Program-made: the position numbers and the translations under genes
Notes under the pieces: generated by a model
Database searches by the model: none
Seen by the model: only the letters and a program-made list of their open reading frames with translations
What the model was told of the DNA's origin: nothing
Source: Ignavibacteria bacterium
Lineage (GTDB): Bacteria; Bacteroidota; Ignavibacteria; UBA10030; SZUA-254
Length of the DNA stretch: 38,474 nt
Direction of reading: 5' to 3'
NCBI GenBank assembly: GCA_003235555.1
Contig: QJVY01000120.1
Span: 1 to 38,474 of the forward strand
In this document: positions 20,141 through 29,423 of the stretch, piece by piece
Numbering within the stretch: position 1 is the stretch's first letter
Layout of the letters: every line of letters starts with the position of its first letter

Positions 20141-21484
20141 ATGAATCATATGGCAGGGAACACGTTCGGATCATTGTTTCGGATCACCACGTTCGGTGAA
20201 AGTCACGGAAGCGCTGTCGGGGTCATCATCGACGGTGTCCGCCCCAACATGAAAATCTCCGCCTCCGACATCCAGGCCGAACTGGACAGGAGGCGGCCGG
20301 GTCAGAGTCGCCTGACTTCTCCCCGCAGGGAGGCGGACCGCGTGGAAATTCTCAGCGGGATATTCAAGGGGCGCACACTCGGAACCCCGATATGCCTGCT
20401 CGTCAGGAACACCGACCAGAAGCCCTCCGCATACAGGGCCCTCAGGAATTTGTTCAGACCGGGGCATGCGGGGTATACCTACCTCGCGCGGTACGGCATT
20501 CACGATTACCGAGGCGGCGGCCGCTCCTCCGGACGTGAGACCGCCGGGCGTGTCGGTGCGGGAGCGATCGCGAAAAAGCTCATCGGCAAACGCGGGATCG
20601 TCGTGCGCGCCTACACCCTCGAGGCGGCGGGCGTGCGGGCCCGGAAAATCCGGCCCGCGTCCGTGGAACGGAATCCAATGCGCTGCCCCGACCCCGAGGC
20701 CGCAAGGTTGATGGAAAAACGGATAGAAACGCTCCGACGGAAGGGGGATTCCGCGGGCGGTATCGTCGAAGTCGTGATCTCCGGCTGTCCGGCGGGTCTC
20801 GGAGACCCCGTATTCGATAAACTGGAAGCGGAACTCTCACGGGCGCTGATGTCCATTCCCGCGGTGAAGGGCGTTGAAATCGGTTCCGGGTTCGCCGCGG
20901 CCCGGATGAAAGGCAGCGAACACAACGACGAGTTCATGATTTCCCGGACATCGAAAAAAATCAGGACCCGCACGAATCATTCCGGGGGAGTGCTGGGAGG
21001 GATTTCCAACGGGGAAGAGATCGTCATGCGGGTGGCGGTAAAACCCCCATCGTCAATCAGGATCCGGCAGCGCACGGTCGATACGCACGGTCGGGGCGTC
21101 GGTATCTCCGTCGGCGGCAGGCACGATCCCTGCATCTGTCCCCGCGTCGTTCCGGTCGTTGAATCGATGGCGGCGGTCGTCATCGCCGACCACCTCCTCA
21201 GATTCTCACTCACCCGGGGTGTCGCAGGCCTGAAGGGCATTCGCGACCAGATCGACCTGCTCGACGATGACCTGATACGGCTTCTCGACCAGCGGCAGTC
21301 TCTGGTTTCTCAACTGGGAAGGATGAAAAAAAGGACGGGGTCCGCAATCACCGACCCGCGTCGCGAAAAGAAGATCCTCCGGGGGAGGCTTTCCCTCCTC
21401 CCGGAGACCGTCCTCGACGAGAAACTTGTACGGACCTTGTACGGGGAGATTTTTCGCCACTCCAGGGAAATACAGAAACGATGA
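20141..21484 (+). CDS. aroC: chorismate synthase with C-terminal type II (AroQ) chorismate mutase domain
   Basis: GNTFGSLFRITTFGESHGSAVGVIIDG, RPGHAGYTY, GGRSSGRETAGRVGAGAIAK; CM domain from ~21230 LKGIRDQIDLLDDDLIRLLDQRQSLVSQLGRMKK...ITDPRREKKIL...SREIQ. Confidence 0.93.
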   Translation: MNHMAGNTFGSLFRITTFGESHGSAVGVIIDGVRPNMKISASDIQAELDRRRPGQSRLTSPRREADRVEILSGIFKGRTLGTPICLLVRNTDQKPSAYRALRNLFRPGHAGYTYLARYGIHDYRGGGRSSGRETAGRVGAGAIAKKLIGKRGIVVRAYTLEAAGVRARKIRPASVERNPMRCPDPEAARLMEKRIETLRRKGDSAGGIVEVVISGCPAGLGDPVFDKLEAELSRALMSIPAVKGVEIGSGFAAARMKGSEHNDEFMISRTSKKIRTRTNHSGGVLGGISNGEEIVMRVAVKPPSSIRIRQRTVDTHGRGVGISVGGRHDPCICPRVVPVVESMAAVVIADHLLRFSLTRGVAGLKGIRDQIDLLDDDLIRLLDQRQSLVSQLGRMKKRTGSAITDPRREKKILRGRLSLLPETVLDEKLVRTLYGEIFRHSREIQKR

Positions 21485-22221
21485 AACGCGAAGATCTGCT
21501 CATCGTCGGATACGGGAGATTCGGACGACTTCTCGGGTCCGTGCTGCGATCGGAGTTTCGCGTAAGCGTGCTGGATCGCACGCCGGGGAAGGTTCCCCGC
21601 CCCCTCAGGCGCGTGACTCCGGCGGAGATCGGAAAATTTCAGGTGGTCATCCTGGCACTCCCCGTACACCGGCTCGAACCATTCCTGCGGAGAGAGGGAA
21701 ATCGCTTCAAACCGGGAGCATTCGTGGCGGACGTGTCTGCGCTGAAGGATGCACCGTTGCGGTGGATGGCACGCCATCTGCCCTCCTCTGTAAGTTTTGC
21801 CGGTCTTCATCCCCTCTTCGGACCTGACAGCGCGGGAGACGGTTTGCCGGGACATTCGGTCGTTGTCTGCCGCGGACGTTCATCCCCGGGGTGTCACCGC
21901 AGGCTGATCCGTTTCCTGCGTAAAATCGGGTTGAATACAGTTGAAACGAATCCCGCAACTCATGATAAAATTATCGCTTCCACCCTTTTCCTCACCCAGT
22001 GGGTCGGAGAAGTTCTCCCCCGGGGTCTCACGGCCGGGCCACTTCCGTTCGAAACACCATCGGTTGAATTTCTCCGATTGGTCGCCGATCGCGCTCAAAA
22101 AGATCGACATCATATTCTGAGGGATTTGTGCCGTTTCAGCCCCCATTGCGCAAAGATGCTCAGGCGTTTGACCACCAGAACCCTCATCACGGCCTCCCGT
22201 CTGGGGCGGAACGACCCATAG
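21481..22221 (+). CDS. tyrA: prephenate (or arogenate) dehydrogenase
   Basis: LLIVGYGRFGRLLGSVL nucleotide-binding loop, GLHPLFGPD; ATGA overlap with aroC-CM. Confidence 0.85.
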   Translation: MKREDLLIVGYGRFGRLLGSVLRSEFRVSVLDRTPGKVPRPLRRVTPAEIGKFQVVILALPVHRLEPFLRREGNRFKPGAFVADVSALKDAPLRWMARHLPSSVSFAGLHPLFGPDSAGDGLPGHSVVVCRGRSSPGCHRRLIRFLRKIGLNTVETNPATHDKIIASTLFLTQWVGEVLPRGLTAGPLPFETPSVEFLRLVADRAQKDRHHILRDLCRFSPHCAKMLRRLTTRTLITASRLGRNDP

Positions 22222-22302
22222 AGGGGGATTGATTATTTATGCGGAATACACGATAATGAGGTGTCATCGACCTTACCGTATCCACCACTTACGAGGTAGT
22301 CT

Positions 22303-25300
22303 ATGAAAAAGTTGATCCTCCTTCTTGTCGTCTGCACGACCGCTCTCATGGCACAGCCCGACGGCCGAAAGAAGATTCTCGTTTCCCCCGGCGGGGATGC
22401 GATCCCCATCACGAAAAACATGAATATCCGGGAGGTCATCAAGAAGTACAACGCGAAAAAGGTCACTACCGCGGTGTGTACGGACCAGGCCACTTTCGGA
22501 TATTCGCTCAATCAAAACCCGAGTTTTGACGTCAACCACATCGCCTTCCATCAGGACATCGTCGCGATGTGGTATGTGGCGCCGGCAAGCGGCACGATCG
22601 ACACCGTCTTCTGGTACGCCTCCGATGTGGGGAGCCTGGACTCGACAATCACCGTCCGCCTCTTCGAGTCGAACATCTACCCTGGCAGCGGGCCGGGCTA
22701 CGGAGGCTATCCGAAACCCGGCAAACTCTGCTGGGGCTATTTCGTCAACACGAACGACCTCGACAACGGCGTTGCCGCGTTCCCCGAGGACGCGACCGAC
22801 ACCACATGGTTTTCCACTGTTTCCGGCGGTACCCCCTCATTCACGCCGATGGGAGACGAAATCTGGGGATTTGGAGGAGCTCCGAAAGTCGAGGAGGCAT
22901 TCGCGGTGAACTACTACGCCCTCGGCAACCTCGGTGCACCCAATGTCTCCGTCGGTCAACCCTTCTTCATTACGGTCAGGATCTACGGTCCGCACGTCGA
23001 TCAGGCCACCGAAGACCAGACCGGATTCTACGCCATCACAGAGACGGACTCCCTCCAGACCCACAACTGGAAATTCTACGAACATATCGTCGAGATACAA
23101 CCGGGATTTACCTGCCCGGGATGGGTCTCCAGGGGTGACTTCAACATCCTCTACTGGTACACGATGTCGGTGACCACGAATATCCCTCCGACCTTCAGCG
23201 GCCTGACGAACGTGCACAACACGTTTTCGACCGATCCGCAGGTCGTGCAGGTCGTCATCGAGGATTGCAATCCCGAAGACCCGTTCTCCGCCGGCGTCGA
23301 GTCGGCCTCCATCCGCTATGCCCTCAACGGAACCGCGCAGACCGACATCCCTCTCCTCTACCTCGGTGGGGACACCTGGGAAGCCTCCATCCCCGGCGGG
23401 AGCGTGGACGACCTGATCTCGTACAAGGTGGTGGCAGCGGACTCGAATGGGTTCACCGACTCCACGGGGTCCAACCAGTACAGGATCGTCTCGCTCCGGA
23501 ACGAATGGTACACCGCGGACACGGGGGCCTCCTGCACGGTGCAGGACATCTCCTCCACCGGCACCCCCGTCGACACCAGCGAATTGTTCGTTCCCCCTTA
23601 CCCCGGGTCGGGAACGGCGCCCTGGGATGACGGAAGCGCGGGACCGTACGACATGGGGGCCACCTTCACCTTTTTCGGCGACACCTTCCGGTACGCCTGG
23701 ATAGGCGTCAACGGGGCCCTGGCCCTCTCGAAAGATGCCCTCGACACTCTCGACGTGAACGCCAACGGGTTCGCCACAACGTTCTGGGATTTTCCGAACG
23801 CACAGACCACCGGACGGGAGGATACGGCGGGCGCGAGCAACATGCCCGGAATGTTCATCGCCCCGTTCTGGGCCGACCTCATCGTCGCCGACAGCGCGGG
23901 TTCGTACGGAACCATCCGGTACGGTGACAACGCCGATACCTGCCTCTTCGTCGTGGAATGGGATTCCGTGGGGGCATTCGACCTCGCGGGCGCCGTCGAC
24001 GATATCACCACGTTCCGGGCGGTCCTCAACCGATGTGAGGGCACGGTGGAGTTCCAGTATAAGAGCGTGGGTACCTACGGCCTGGACTCTACCGCACTGG
24101 TGGGCATGCAGGCTGACTCGAATGAGATTTCGGGACCCACCCCCGGCTGGATCTACATCAACCGCAATACCTACCCGGTCGAATCCAAACCGCGGGACAA
24201 TTGGTGCGTCCGCCTGAGTCCGAACGTGTCGACGGTGGCAATCGACGGATGGAACATGGTGGCTGTCTCGCTTACGCCGAACGACGCCATGTACACGACC
24301 ACCGCGCTCTTTCCGCAGCTGGTCTCCTCCGCGTACAAATATGACGTCGGATACGTACCGGTCACGACCCTCGGCACCGGCCTCGGGTACTGGATGAAGT
24401 TCAACGGCGCAGGGCCGGTCGGCGCATCGTCGGCCACGTTCCTTCATGAAGTGACCGCGCCCGTCGGAAACGGGTGGAACATCATCGGCGGCCCCTCTGA
24501 ATTCGTCGCGACCGCCGATATCGTCCCGAGCGGCGTGACGGTTTCGTCACCCTACTTCGGTTTCGGGGTTTCGGGTTACCTGACCGCCAGCGCGATCCAG
24601 CCGGGCCATGGATACTGGGTCAAGGTCGCGGGGAGCGGGTCGCTGACGCTCGAATCATCGGCGGCCGTCCCCAAACAGTCGCCTTCGGCCGACCTCGGGC
24701 TGCCCGCGGCCGTCAACCGGATCATCATTTCCGACGCCACCGGCCGGTCACGAACACTCTACCTCGGTGAAACAGGCGCGGCCGAACACGAACTCGGGTA
24801 CTACGAAATGCCCCCGCTTCCCCCCTCTGGCGGGTTCGACGCCCGGTACGGTTCGGGAAGGTTCTACGAAGAATATTCTCTTGGATCGCCGGATGCCGGT
24901 TCCGGCGAATATCCCCTGATCATCCAGGGAGCAGCCTTCCCGGTGACCCTCCGCTGGGACGTCAATTCGCCGGTACCGGACGGCCGGAAAATGGTCCTCG
25001 CCTCGATGGACGGGAATACCCTCTACGGGGTCATGGAACATTCCGGGACTCTCCAGCTCCGGGAGAAACCGTCGACACCACCCGTCATCAGGTTCCTCGA
25101 CGGGATCAGCGTTCCGAAGGAATTCGCCATCTCGCGCAACTTCCCGAACCCGTTCAACCCCGTCACACGGTTCACCGTCGATCTGCCACACGAGGCCGCA
25201 GTCGAGGTGGTGGTGTTCGACCTCCTTGGAAGAAAGGTCACCACGCTGGTCAACGAGACCAGGCCTGGAGGTTCGTATACCGTCGAGTGGAACGGACAGG

Positions 25301-25395
25301 ACGGGGGCGGATTGCAGATGCCGACGGGGACTTACATCGTCCGGATGATCAGCGGCAATTTTTCAGAAGTCCGCAAGGTCATGTTGATGAAGTAA
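22303..25395 (+). CDS. large secreted protein with signal peptide, internal repeats and type IX secretion C-terminal sorting domain
   Basis: MKKLILLLVVCTTALMAQ signal; C-terminus NFPNPFNPVTRFTVDLP...GRKVTTLVNETRPGGSYTVEWNGQDGGGLQMPTGTYIVRMISGNFSEVRKVMLMK. Confidence 0.88.
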   Translation: MKKLILLLVVCTTALMAQPDGRKKILVSPGGDAIPITKNMNIREVIKKYNAKKVTTAVCTDQATFGYSLNQNPSFDVNHIAFHQDIVAMWYVAPASGTIDTVFWYASDVGSLDSTITVRLFESNIYPGSGPGYGGYPKPGKLCWGYFVNTNDLDNGVAAFPEDATDTTWFSTVSGGTPSFTPMGDEIWGFGGAPKVEEAFAVNYYALGNLGAPNVSVGQPFFITVRIYGPHVDQATEDQTGFYAITETDSLQTHNWKFYEHIVEIQPGFTCPGWVSRGDFNILYWYTMSVTTNIPPTFSGLTNVHNTFSTDPQVVQVVIEDCNPEDPFSAGVESASIRYALNGTAQTDIPLLYLGGDTWEASIPGGSVDDLISYKVVAADSNGFTDSTGSNQYRIVSLRNEWYTADTGASCTVQDISSTGTPVDTSELFVPPYPGSGTAPWDDGSAGPYDMGATFTFFGDTFRYAWIGVNGALALSKDALDTLDVNANGFATTFWDFPNAQTTGREDTAGASNMPGMFIAPFWADLIVADSAGSYGTIRYGDNADTCLFVVEWDSVGAFDLAGAVDDITTFRAVLNRCEGTVEFQYKSVGTYGLDSTALVGMQADSNEISGPTPGWIYINRNTYPVESKPRDNWCVRLSPNVSTVAIDGWNMVAVSLTPNDAMYTTTALFPQLVSSAYKYDVGYVPVTTLGTGLGYWMKFNGAGPVGASSATFLHEVTAPVGNGWNIIGGPSEFVATADIVPSGVTVSSPYFGFGVSGYLTASAIQPGHGYWVKVAGSGSLTLESSAAVPKQSPSADLGLPAAVNRIIISDATGRSRTLYLGETGAAEHELGYYEMPPLPPSGGFDARYGSGRFYEEYSLGSPDAGSGEYPLIIQGAAFPVTLRWDVNSPVPDGRKMVLASMDGNTLYGVMEHSGTLQLREKPSTPPVIRFLDGISVPKEFAISRNFPNPFNPVTRFTVDLPHEAAVEVVVFDLLGRKVTTLVNETRPGGSYTVEWNGQDGGGLQMPTGTYIVRMISGNFSEVRKVMLMK

Positions 25396-25420
25396 CCTCA
25401 ATTCCGATATCGCGGTACAG

Positions 25421-25452
25421 GAAGAGCCCGGATGCGTCCGGGCTCTTCTGTT
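25421..25452 (+). terminator. intrinsic terminator
   Basis: Perfect 12-bp stem GAAGAGCCCGGA-TGCG-TCCGGGCTCTTC followed by tgttt. Confidence 0.8.
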
Positions 25453-25492
25453 TGGAATCCGGCCGGATTTTGAATAATTTGTTCAATAATCA

Positions 25493-26506
25493 ATGCGAAT
25501 AGGACACATTTCCATACCGAAAGCGGTCATCCTGGCACCGATGGAGGATGTCACCGATATCCCCTTCCGCCTCATTTGCAAGGGTCTCGGCGCCGACCTC
25601 ATGTATACTGAATTCGTGAACTCCGAGGGACTGGTCCGAAAATCAGGAAAAACGCGATCGAAAATGCATTTCCTCGAGGAGGAGCGTCCCTTCGGCATAC
25701 AACTCTACGGGGGCGACGACCTCTCGATGGAGGGAGCGACGGTCATCGCCGACGCGCTCCGTCCCGACCTCATCGACATCAATTGCGGTTGCTGGGTGAA
25801 AAAAATCGCGGGGCGCGGTGCCGGGGCAGGGTTGCTCAGGGACCTCACGATGATGCGCCGCGTCATCGAATCGGTCGTGCGTGCCACGGCGCTGCCCGTG
25901 ACCGTCAAGACCCGCCTGGGGTGGGACGAATCCAGCATCCGGATTGTCGATGTTGCCAGGATGGTGGAGGACTCCGGCGCCCGCGCCCTGACGATCCATT
26001 GCAGGACGAGAGCGCAGGGACACCAGGGAGATCCGGACTACACCCATATCCCTGCCGTCAAGAAGGCCGTATCCATACCGATCATCGTGAACGGCGGAAT
26101 CGATTCCCCCCTTCGCGCCGAGGAGGTGTTTTCGTCCACCGGTTGCGACGGGGTCATGGTCGCCCGCGGCGCGGTCACCAATCCCTGGGTCTTCAGGGAA
26201 ATCAAGGCCTACCTCGCAACCGGCACCGTCATCCCTCCCCCCGGTATCGAGGAACGGATCGACACCCTCCTCGAACACCTCCGCCTCTCGGTCCTCCACA
26301 AGGGCGCGCCGAAGGGGATCATCGAGTTCCGGAAGCATTACGCCGGGTACCTCCGCAACATCCCGGGGATTGCAAAAATCAGGCACCAGTTGATGCAATA
26401 CTCCGAACACGGACAGCTCGTCGAGTATCTCCTGGCCCTGCGGGAACGACTCGCCCGCTCCGGCGTTACTGAACCGGGCGGCCCGGGCATCCTCGCCGGG
26501 GCATAA
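25493..26506 (+). CDS. dusB: tRNA-dihydrouridine synthase family protein
   Basis: VILAPMEDVTDIPFR, INCGCWVKKIAGRGAGAGLL, VKTRLGWDE, IHCRTRAQGHQGDPD. Confidence 0.92.
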   Translation: MRIGHISIPKAVILAPMEDVTDIPFRLICKGLGADLMYTEFVNSEGLVRKSGKTRSKMHFLEEERPFGIQLYGGDDLSMEGATVIADALRPDLIDINCGCWVKKIAGRGAGAGLLRDLTMMRRVIESVVRATALPVTVKTRLGWDESSIRIVDVARMVEDSGARALTIHCRTRAQGHQGDPDYTHIPAVKKAVSIPIIVNGGIDSPLRAEEVFSSTGCDGVMVARGAVTNPWVFREIKAYLATGTVIPPPGIEERIDTLLEHLRLSVLHKGAPKGIIEFRKHYAGYLRNIPGIAKIRHQLMQYSEHGQLVEYLLALRERLARSGVTEPGGPGILAGA

Positions 26507-26532
26507 CCGCCCCCACGGTCCATCCCACGTTC

Positions 26533-28275
26533 ATGCAGAACAGGCAGATCGCGGACATCATTGAGGAAATGGCCACCCTCATGGAGCTCGCCGGCGATAA
26601 TCCGTTCAAATGCAGGGCTTTTCACAACGCAGCCAGACTGATCTCCATCTCCACCGGGGAGATGAGCGTCCATGCGGAGGCGGGGACCCTGACGACATTG
26701 AAAGGCATCGGGAAAGGCCTGGCTCCGATCATCGCGGATCTCGCTCTGAAGGGTACGTCGGATGAGCTGAGCGCGCTGAGACGGTCCGTTCACCCCGGCC
26801 TGTTGGACATGCTGAAGGTCGAGGGGCTCGGTCCGAAGAAAGTCCGCCTTCTGTATGAGAAACTGGGAATCAACTCTCTCGACACGCTCCGCCGGGCGGC
26901 AGAGGAGGGAAAACTCACCGGTCTCTCCGGGTTCGGCGGGAAAAGCCGTGATAATATCCTCAGGAACCTCGCACTCCTGGACCGGTACCGGGATAAACGC
27001 CTCCTGAGGGAGGCAGAAACCGCCGGAGAATCGGTCCTGGCTGCCGTCTCTTCACTGCCGGGTGTCACTGTATGCAGCCTCGCCGGGAGCATCCGCCGGA
27101 GGATGTCCGTGATCGGTGATATCGACGTCCTTGCCGCGGCACCTGAAAAGACTCACGCGGGAATCATCGCAGGGTTCGGAAAGTTCCAGGACACCGGACG
27201 CGTCATCTCCTCCGGTCCCACGAAATCTTCCGTCATGCTGGACGCCGGGATCCGGTGCGACCTGAGGGTTGTAACCCCGGCCGCCTACCCTTTCGCCCTG
27301 CAGTATTTTACGGGAAGCAAGGCGCACAACACCCGACTGCGTACCCTGGCGAAGTCCCTGGGCTGGTCACTCAACGAATACGGCTTCACGGCCATCGGGA
27401 ACGGGGGAACCAGGAGATGCCGCACCGAAGAAGACCTCTACGATGCCCTCGGACTGGAGTATATCCCCCCGGAACTGCGTGAGGACACCGGTGAAATCGA
27501 GGCGGCATCGGAGGGCACCCTCCCGAGGCGGATCGGGGACGGGGAACTGCGGGGCACCTTCCACTGTCATACGACATGGAGTGACGGGCGGAACAGCGTG
27601 GCTGAAATGGCCTCGGCCGCCCGCGAGCTCGGCTGGGAATACATCGGCATCGCCGACCACAGCAAGGCGGCGTCATATGCCGGGGGGCTGTCGGTGAAGG
27701 ACGTCACCAGGCAGATCGCGGAAATAGAGGAACTCAACGCCCGGATGCGGGGTTTCAGGATATTCGCGGGAAGCGAGGTCGATATCCTTCCGGGCGGGTC
27801 CCTCGACTGGGATGACCGGACGCTCGGGTGTTTCGACTACGTCGTGGCCTCCGTCCACTCCGGCTTCCGGATGAGCGAAGCCGAGGCGACCCAGCGCATC
27901 ATCCGTGCCCTCAAACACAAACACGTCACGATGCTCGGGCACCCGACGGGGAGACTGCTCCTCGAACGGGAGGGATACCCGGTCAACGTCAAATCGGTCA
28001 TCGACGCCGCAGCGGATTACGGAAAGATCATCGAAATCAACGCGAACCCCCGGCGCCTTGACCTCGACTGGAGCCATTGTCGGTATGCGCGGGACAGGGG
28101 TGTCCTGATTTCCATTAATCCCGACGCCCACGCCGTCGCGGGCCTCCGGGACGTGCGGTATGGCGTGGGGGTCGCCCGTAAGGGCTGGCTCGAACCGAAG
28201 GATGTGCTCAACACGCTGGGGCTTACGGATGTCACGGCGAGATTATCCGCTTCCAGGGCCCGTGCGGGACGATGA
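26533..28275 (+). CDS. polX: DNA polymerase X family protein with C-terminal PHP domain
   Basis: HhH motifs ([30 protein letters not shown]), PolX palm [32 protein letters not shown]. Confidence 0.95.
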   Translation: MQNRQIADIIEEMATLMELAGDNPFKCRAFHNAARLISISTGEMSVHAEAGTLTTLKGIGKGLAPIIADLALKGTSDELSALRRSVHPGLLDMLKVEGLGPKKVRLLYEKLGINSLDTLRRAAEEGKLTGLSGFGGKSRDNILRNLALLDRYRDKRLLREAETAGESVLAAVSSLPGVTVCSLAGSIRRRMSVIGDIDVLAAAPEKTHAGIIAGFGKFQDTGRVISSGPTKSSVMLDAGIRCDLRVVTPAAYPFALQYFTGSKAHNTRLRTLAKSLGWSLNEYGFTAIGNGGTRRCRTEEDLYDALGLEYIPPELREDTGEIEAASEGTLPRRIGDGELRGTFHCHTTWSDGRNSVAEMASAARELGWEYIGIADHSKAASYAGGLSVKDVTRQIAEIEELNARMRGFRIFAGSEVDILPGGSLDWDDRTLGCFDYVVASVHSGFRMSEAEATQRIIRALKHKHVTMLGHPTGRLLLEREGYPVNVKSVIDAAADYGKIIEINANPRRLDLDWSHCRYARDRGVLISINPDAHAVAGLRDVRYGVGVARKGWLEPKDVLNTLGLTDVTARLSASRARAGR

Positions 28276-28928
28276 GAAAAGCCCCGCAATCACCGCCCGA
28301 AACAGGGAAGCGGACACGCACCGTCATCCGGAGGCTCCGCTCCGAATACCCCGGTGCGGATACCGCCCTTACGCACAAAAATCCCCTCCAACTCCTCGTG
28401 GCGACCATCCTCTCCGCCCAGTGCACCGATGAGCGCGTGAACAAAGTCACCCCGGTGCTCTTCTCGAGGTTTCGTACGGCCACCGATTTCGCATCCTCCC
28501 CCCCCGGAGACCTCGAGGCGATCATCAGGTCAACCGGTTTTTTCCGCGCGAAGGCGAGAAACATCCGGCGGTGCTGCGCCGAAATCGTCGAACGTCACGG
28601 CGGAAGGGTACCCGCGACGATGGAAGAACTCGTCATCCTGCCGGGGGTCGGGCGGAAGACCGCGAACGTGGTGCTGGGAAGTGCTTTCGGGAGGGCGGAG
28701 GGTATCGTGGTCGACACCCATGTCAAACGGATCTCGCGGTTGCTCGGTCTTACCGCTCAATCAGACCCGGAGAAAATCGAAGATGACCTGATGCGGATCG
28801 TCCCGAAAAAGGACTGGATCGGGTTTTCGCACCTGTTGATTCTGCACGGCAGGGCGGTCTGCCGGGCCCGAAGGCCGGAGTGCACGCGCTGCCGGCTCAG
28901 CGACGTCTGCCCTTCATCTCTTTCCTGA
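28272..28928 (+). CDS. nth: endonuclease III
   Basis: LVATILSAQCTDERVNKVTP, LPGVGRKTANVVL, VDTHVKRISRLLGL, 4Fe-4S C-x6-C-x2-C-x5-C. Confidence 0.97.
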   Translation: MRKAPQSPPETGKRTRTVIRRLRSEYPGADTALTHKNPLQLLVATILSAQCTDERVNKVTPVLFSRFRTATDFASSPPGDLEAIIRSTGFFRAKARNIRRCCAEIVERHGGRVPATMEELVILPGVGRKTANVVLGSAFGRAEGIVVDTHVKRISRLLGLTAQSDPEKIEDDLMRIVPKKDWIGFSHLLILHGRAVCRARRPECTRCRLSDVCPSSLS

Positions 28929-29397
28929 GCTTCTCCCACGTCGTTTTCATCTCCTCGGAGATCACCTTGGTGTCCGCCAGGACGGGCATGAAATTGGTGT
29001 CCCCGTTCCACCTCGGGACCACATGAAAATGGACGTGGGTATCGATCCCCGCACCGGCCGTTCGACCGAGGTTGGATCCGATGTTGAACCCGTCAGGGGA
29101 TGAGGTCCGCTCGAGGGCCGCGACGGTTTTCCGGATGAACCCGAACATCTCGGCGTATTCCGTGCCCTCCAGGGACTCGAGTCTGGCGGTATGCCGGGCC
29201 GGCACGATCATGCAGTGGCCGCTGTTGTAGGGATACAGGTTCAGGATGACGAAGGAGTGTTTTCCCCGTGCGACGACGTACCGTTCATCGTCGCGGGCGG
29301 ACTTCCACGCGGAGCACAGTACGCACCCCGGTTTCCCGGCGGGCGCCTTGAACGACCGGATGTACTCCGACCTCCAGGGAGAGTGCAGACGTTTCAT
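28897..29397 (-). CDS. HIT family protein
   Basis: NLYPYNSGHCMIVPARH and HVHFHVVPRW histidine triad; convergent overlap with nth. Confidence 0.93.
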   Translation of the reverse strand: MKRLHSPWRSEYIRSFKAPAGKPGCVLCSAWKSARDDERYVVARGKHSFVILNLYPYNSGHCMIVPARHTARLESLEGTEYAEMFGFIRKTVAALERTSSPDGFNIGSNLGRTAGAGIDTHVHFHVVPRWNGDTNFMPVLADTKVISEEMKTTWEKLRKEMKGRRR

Positions 29398-29423
29398 TCC
29401 GGTGGGGGCACGGCGGGAATGGC

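Noticed and set aside
22837-24447. 536-aa minus-strand ORF
   Set aside because: Antisense shadow of the T9SS protein; no recognisable domain, His/Arg/Gly-rich composition
25474-25481. TAATTTG as a Bacteroidota -7 promoter element for dus
   Set aside because: Incomplete match to TAnnTTTG and too close to the ATG without a convincing -33 element
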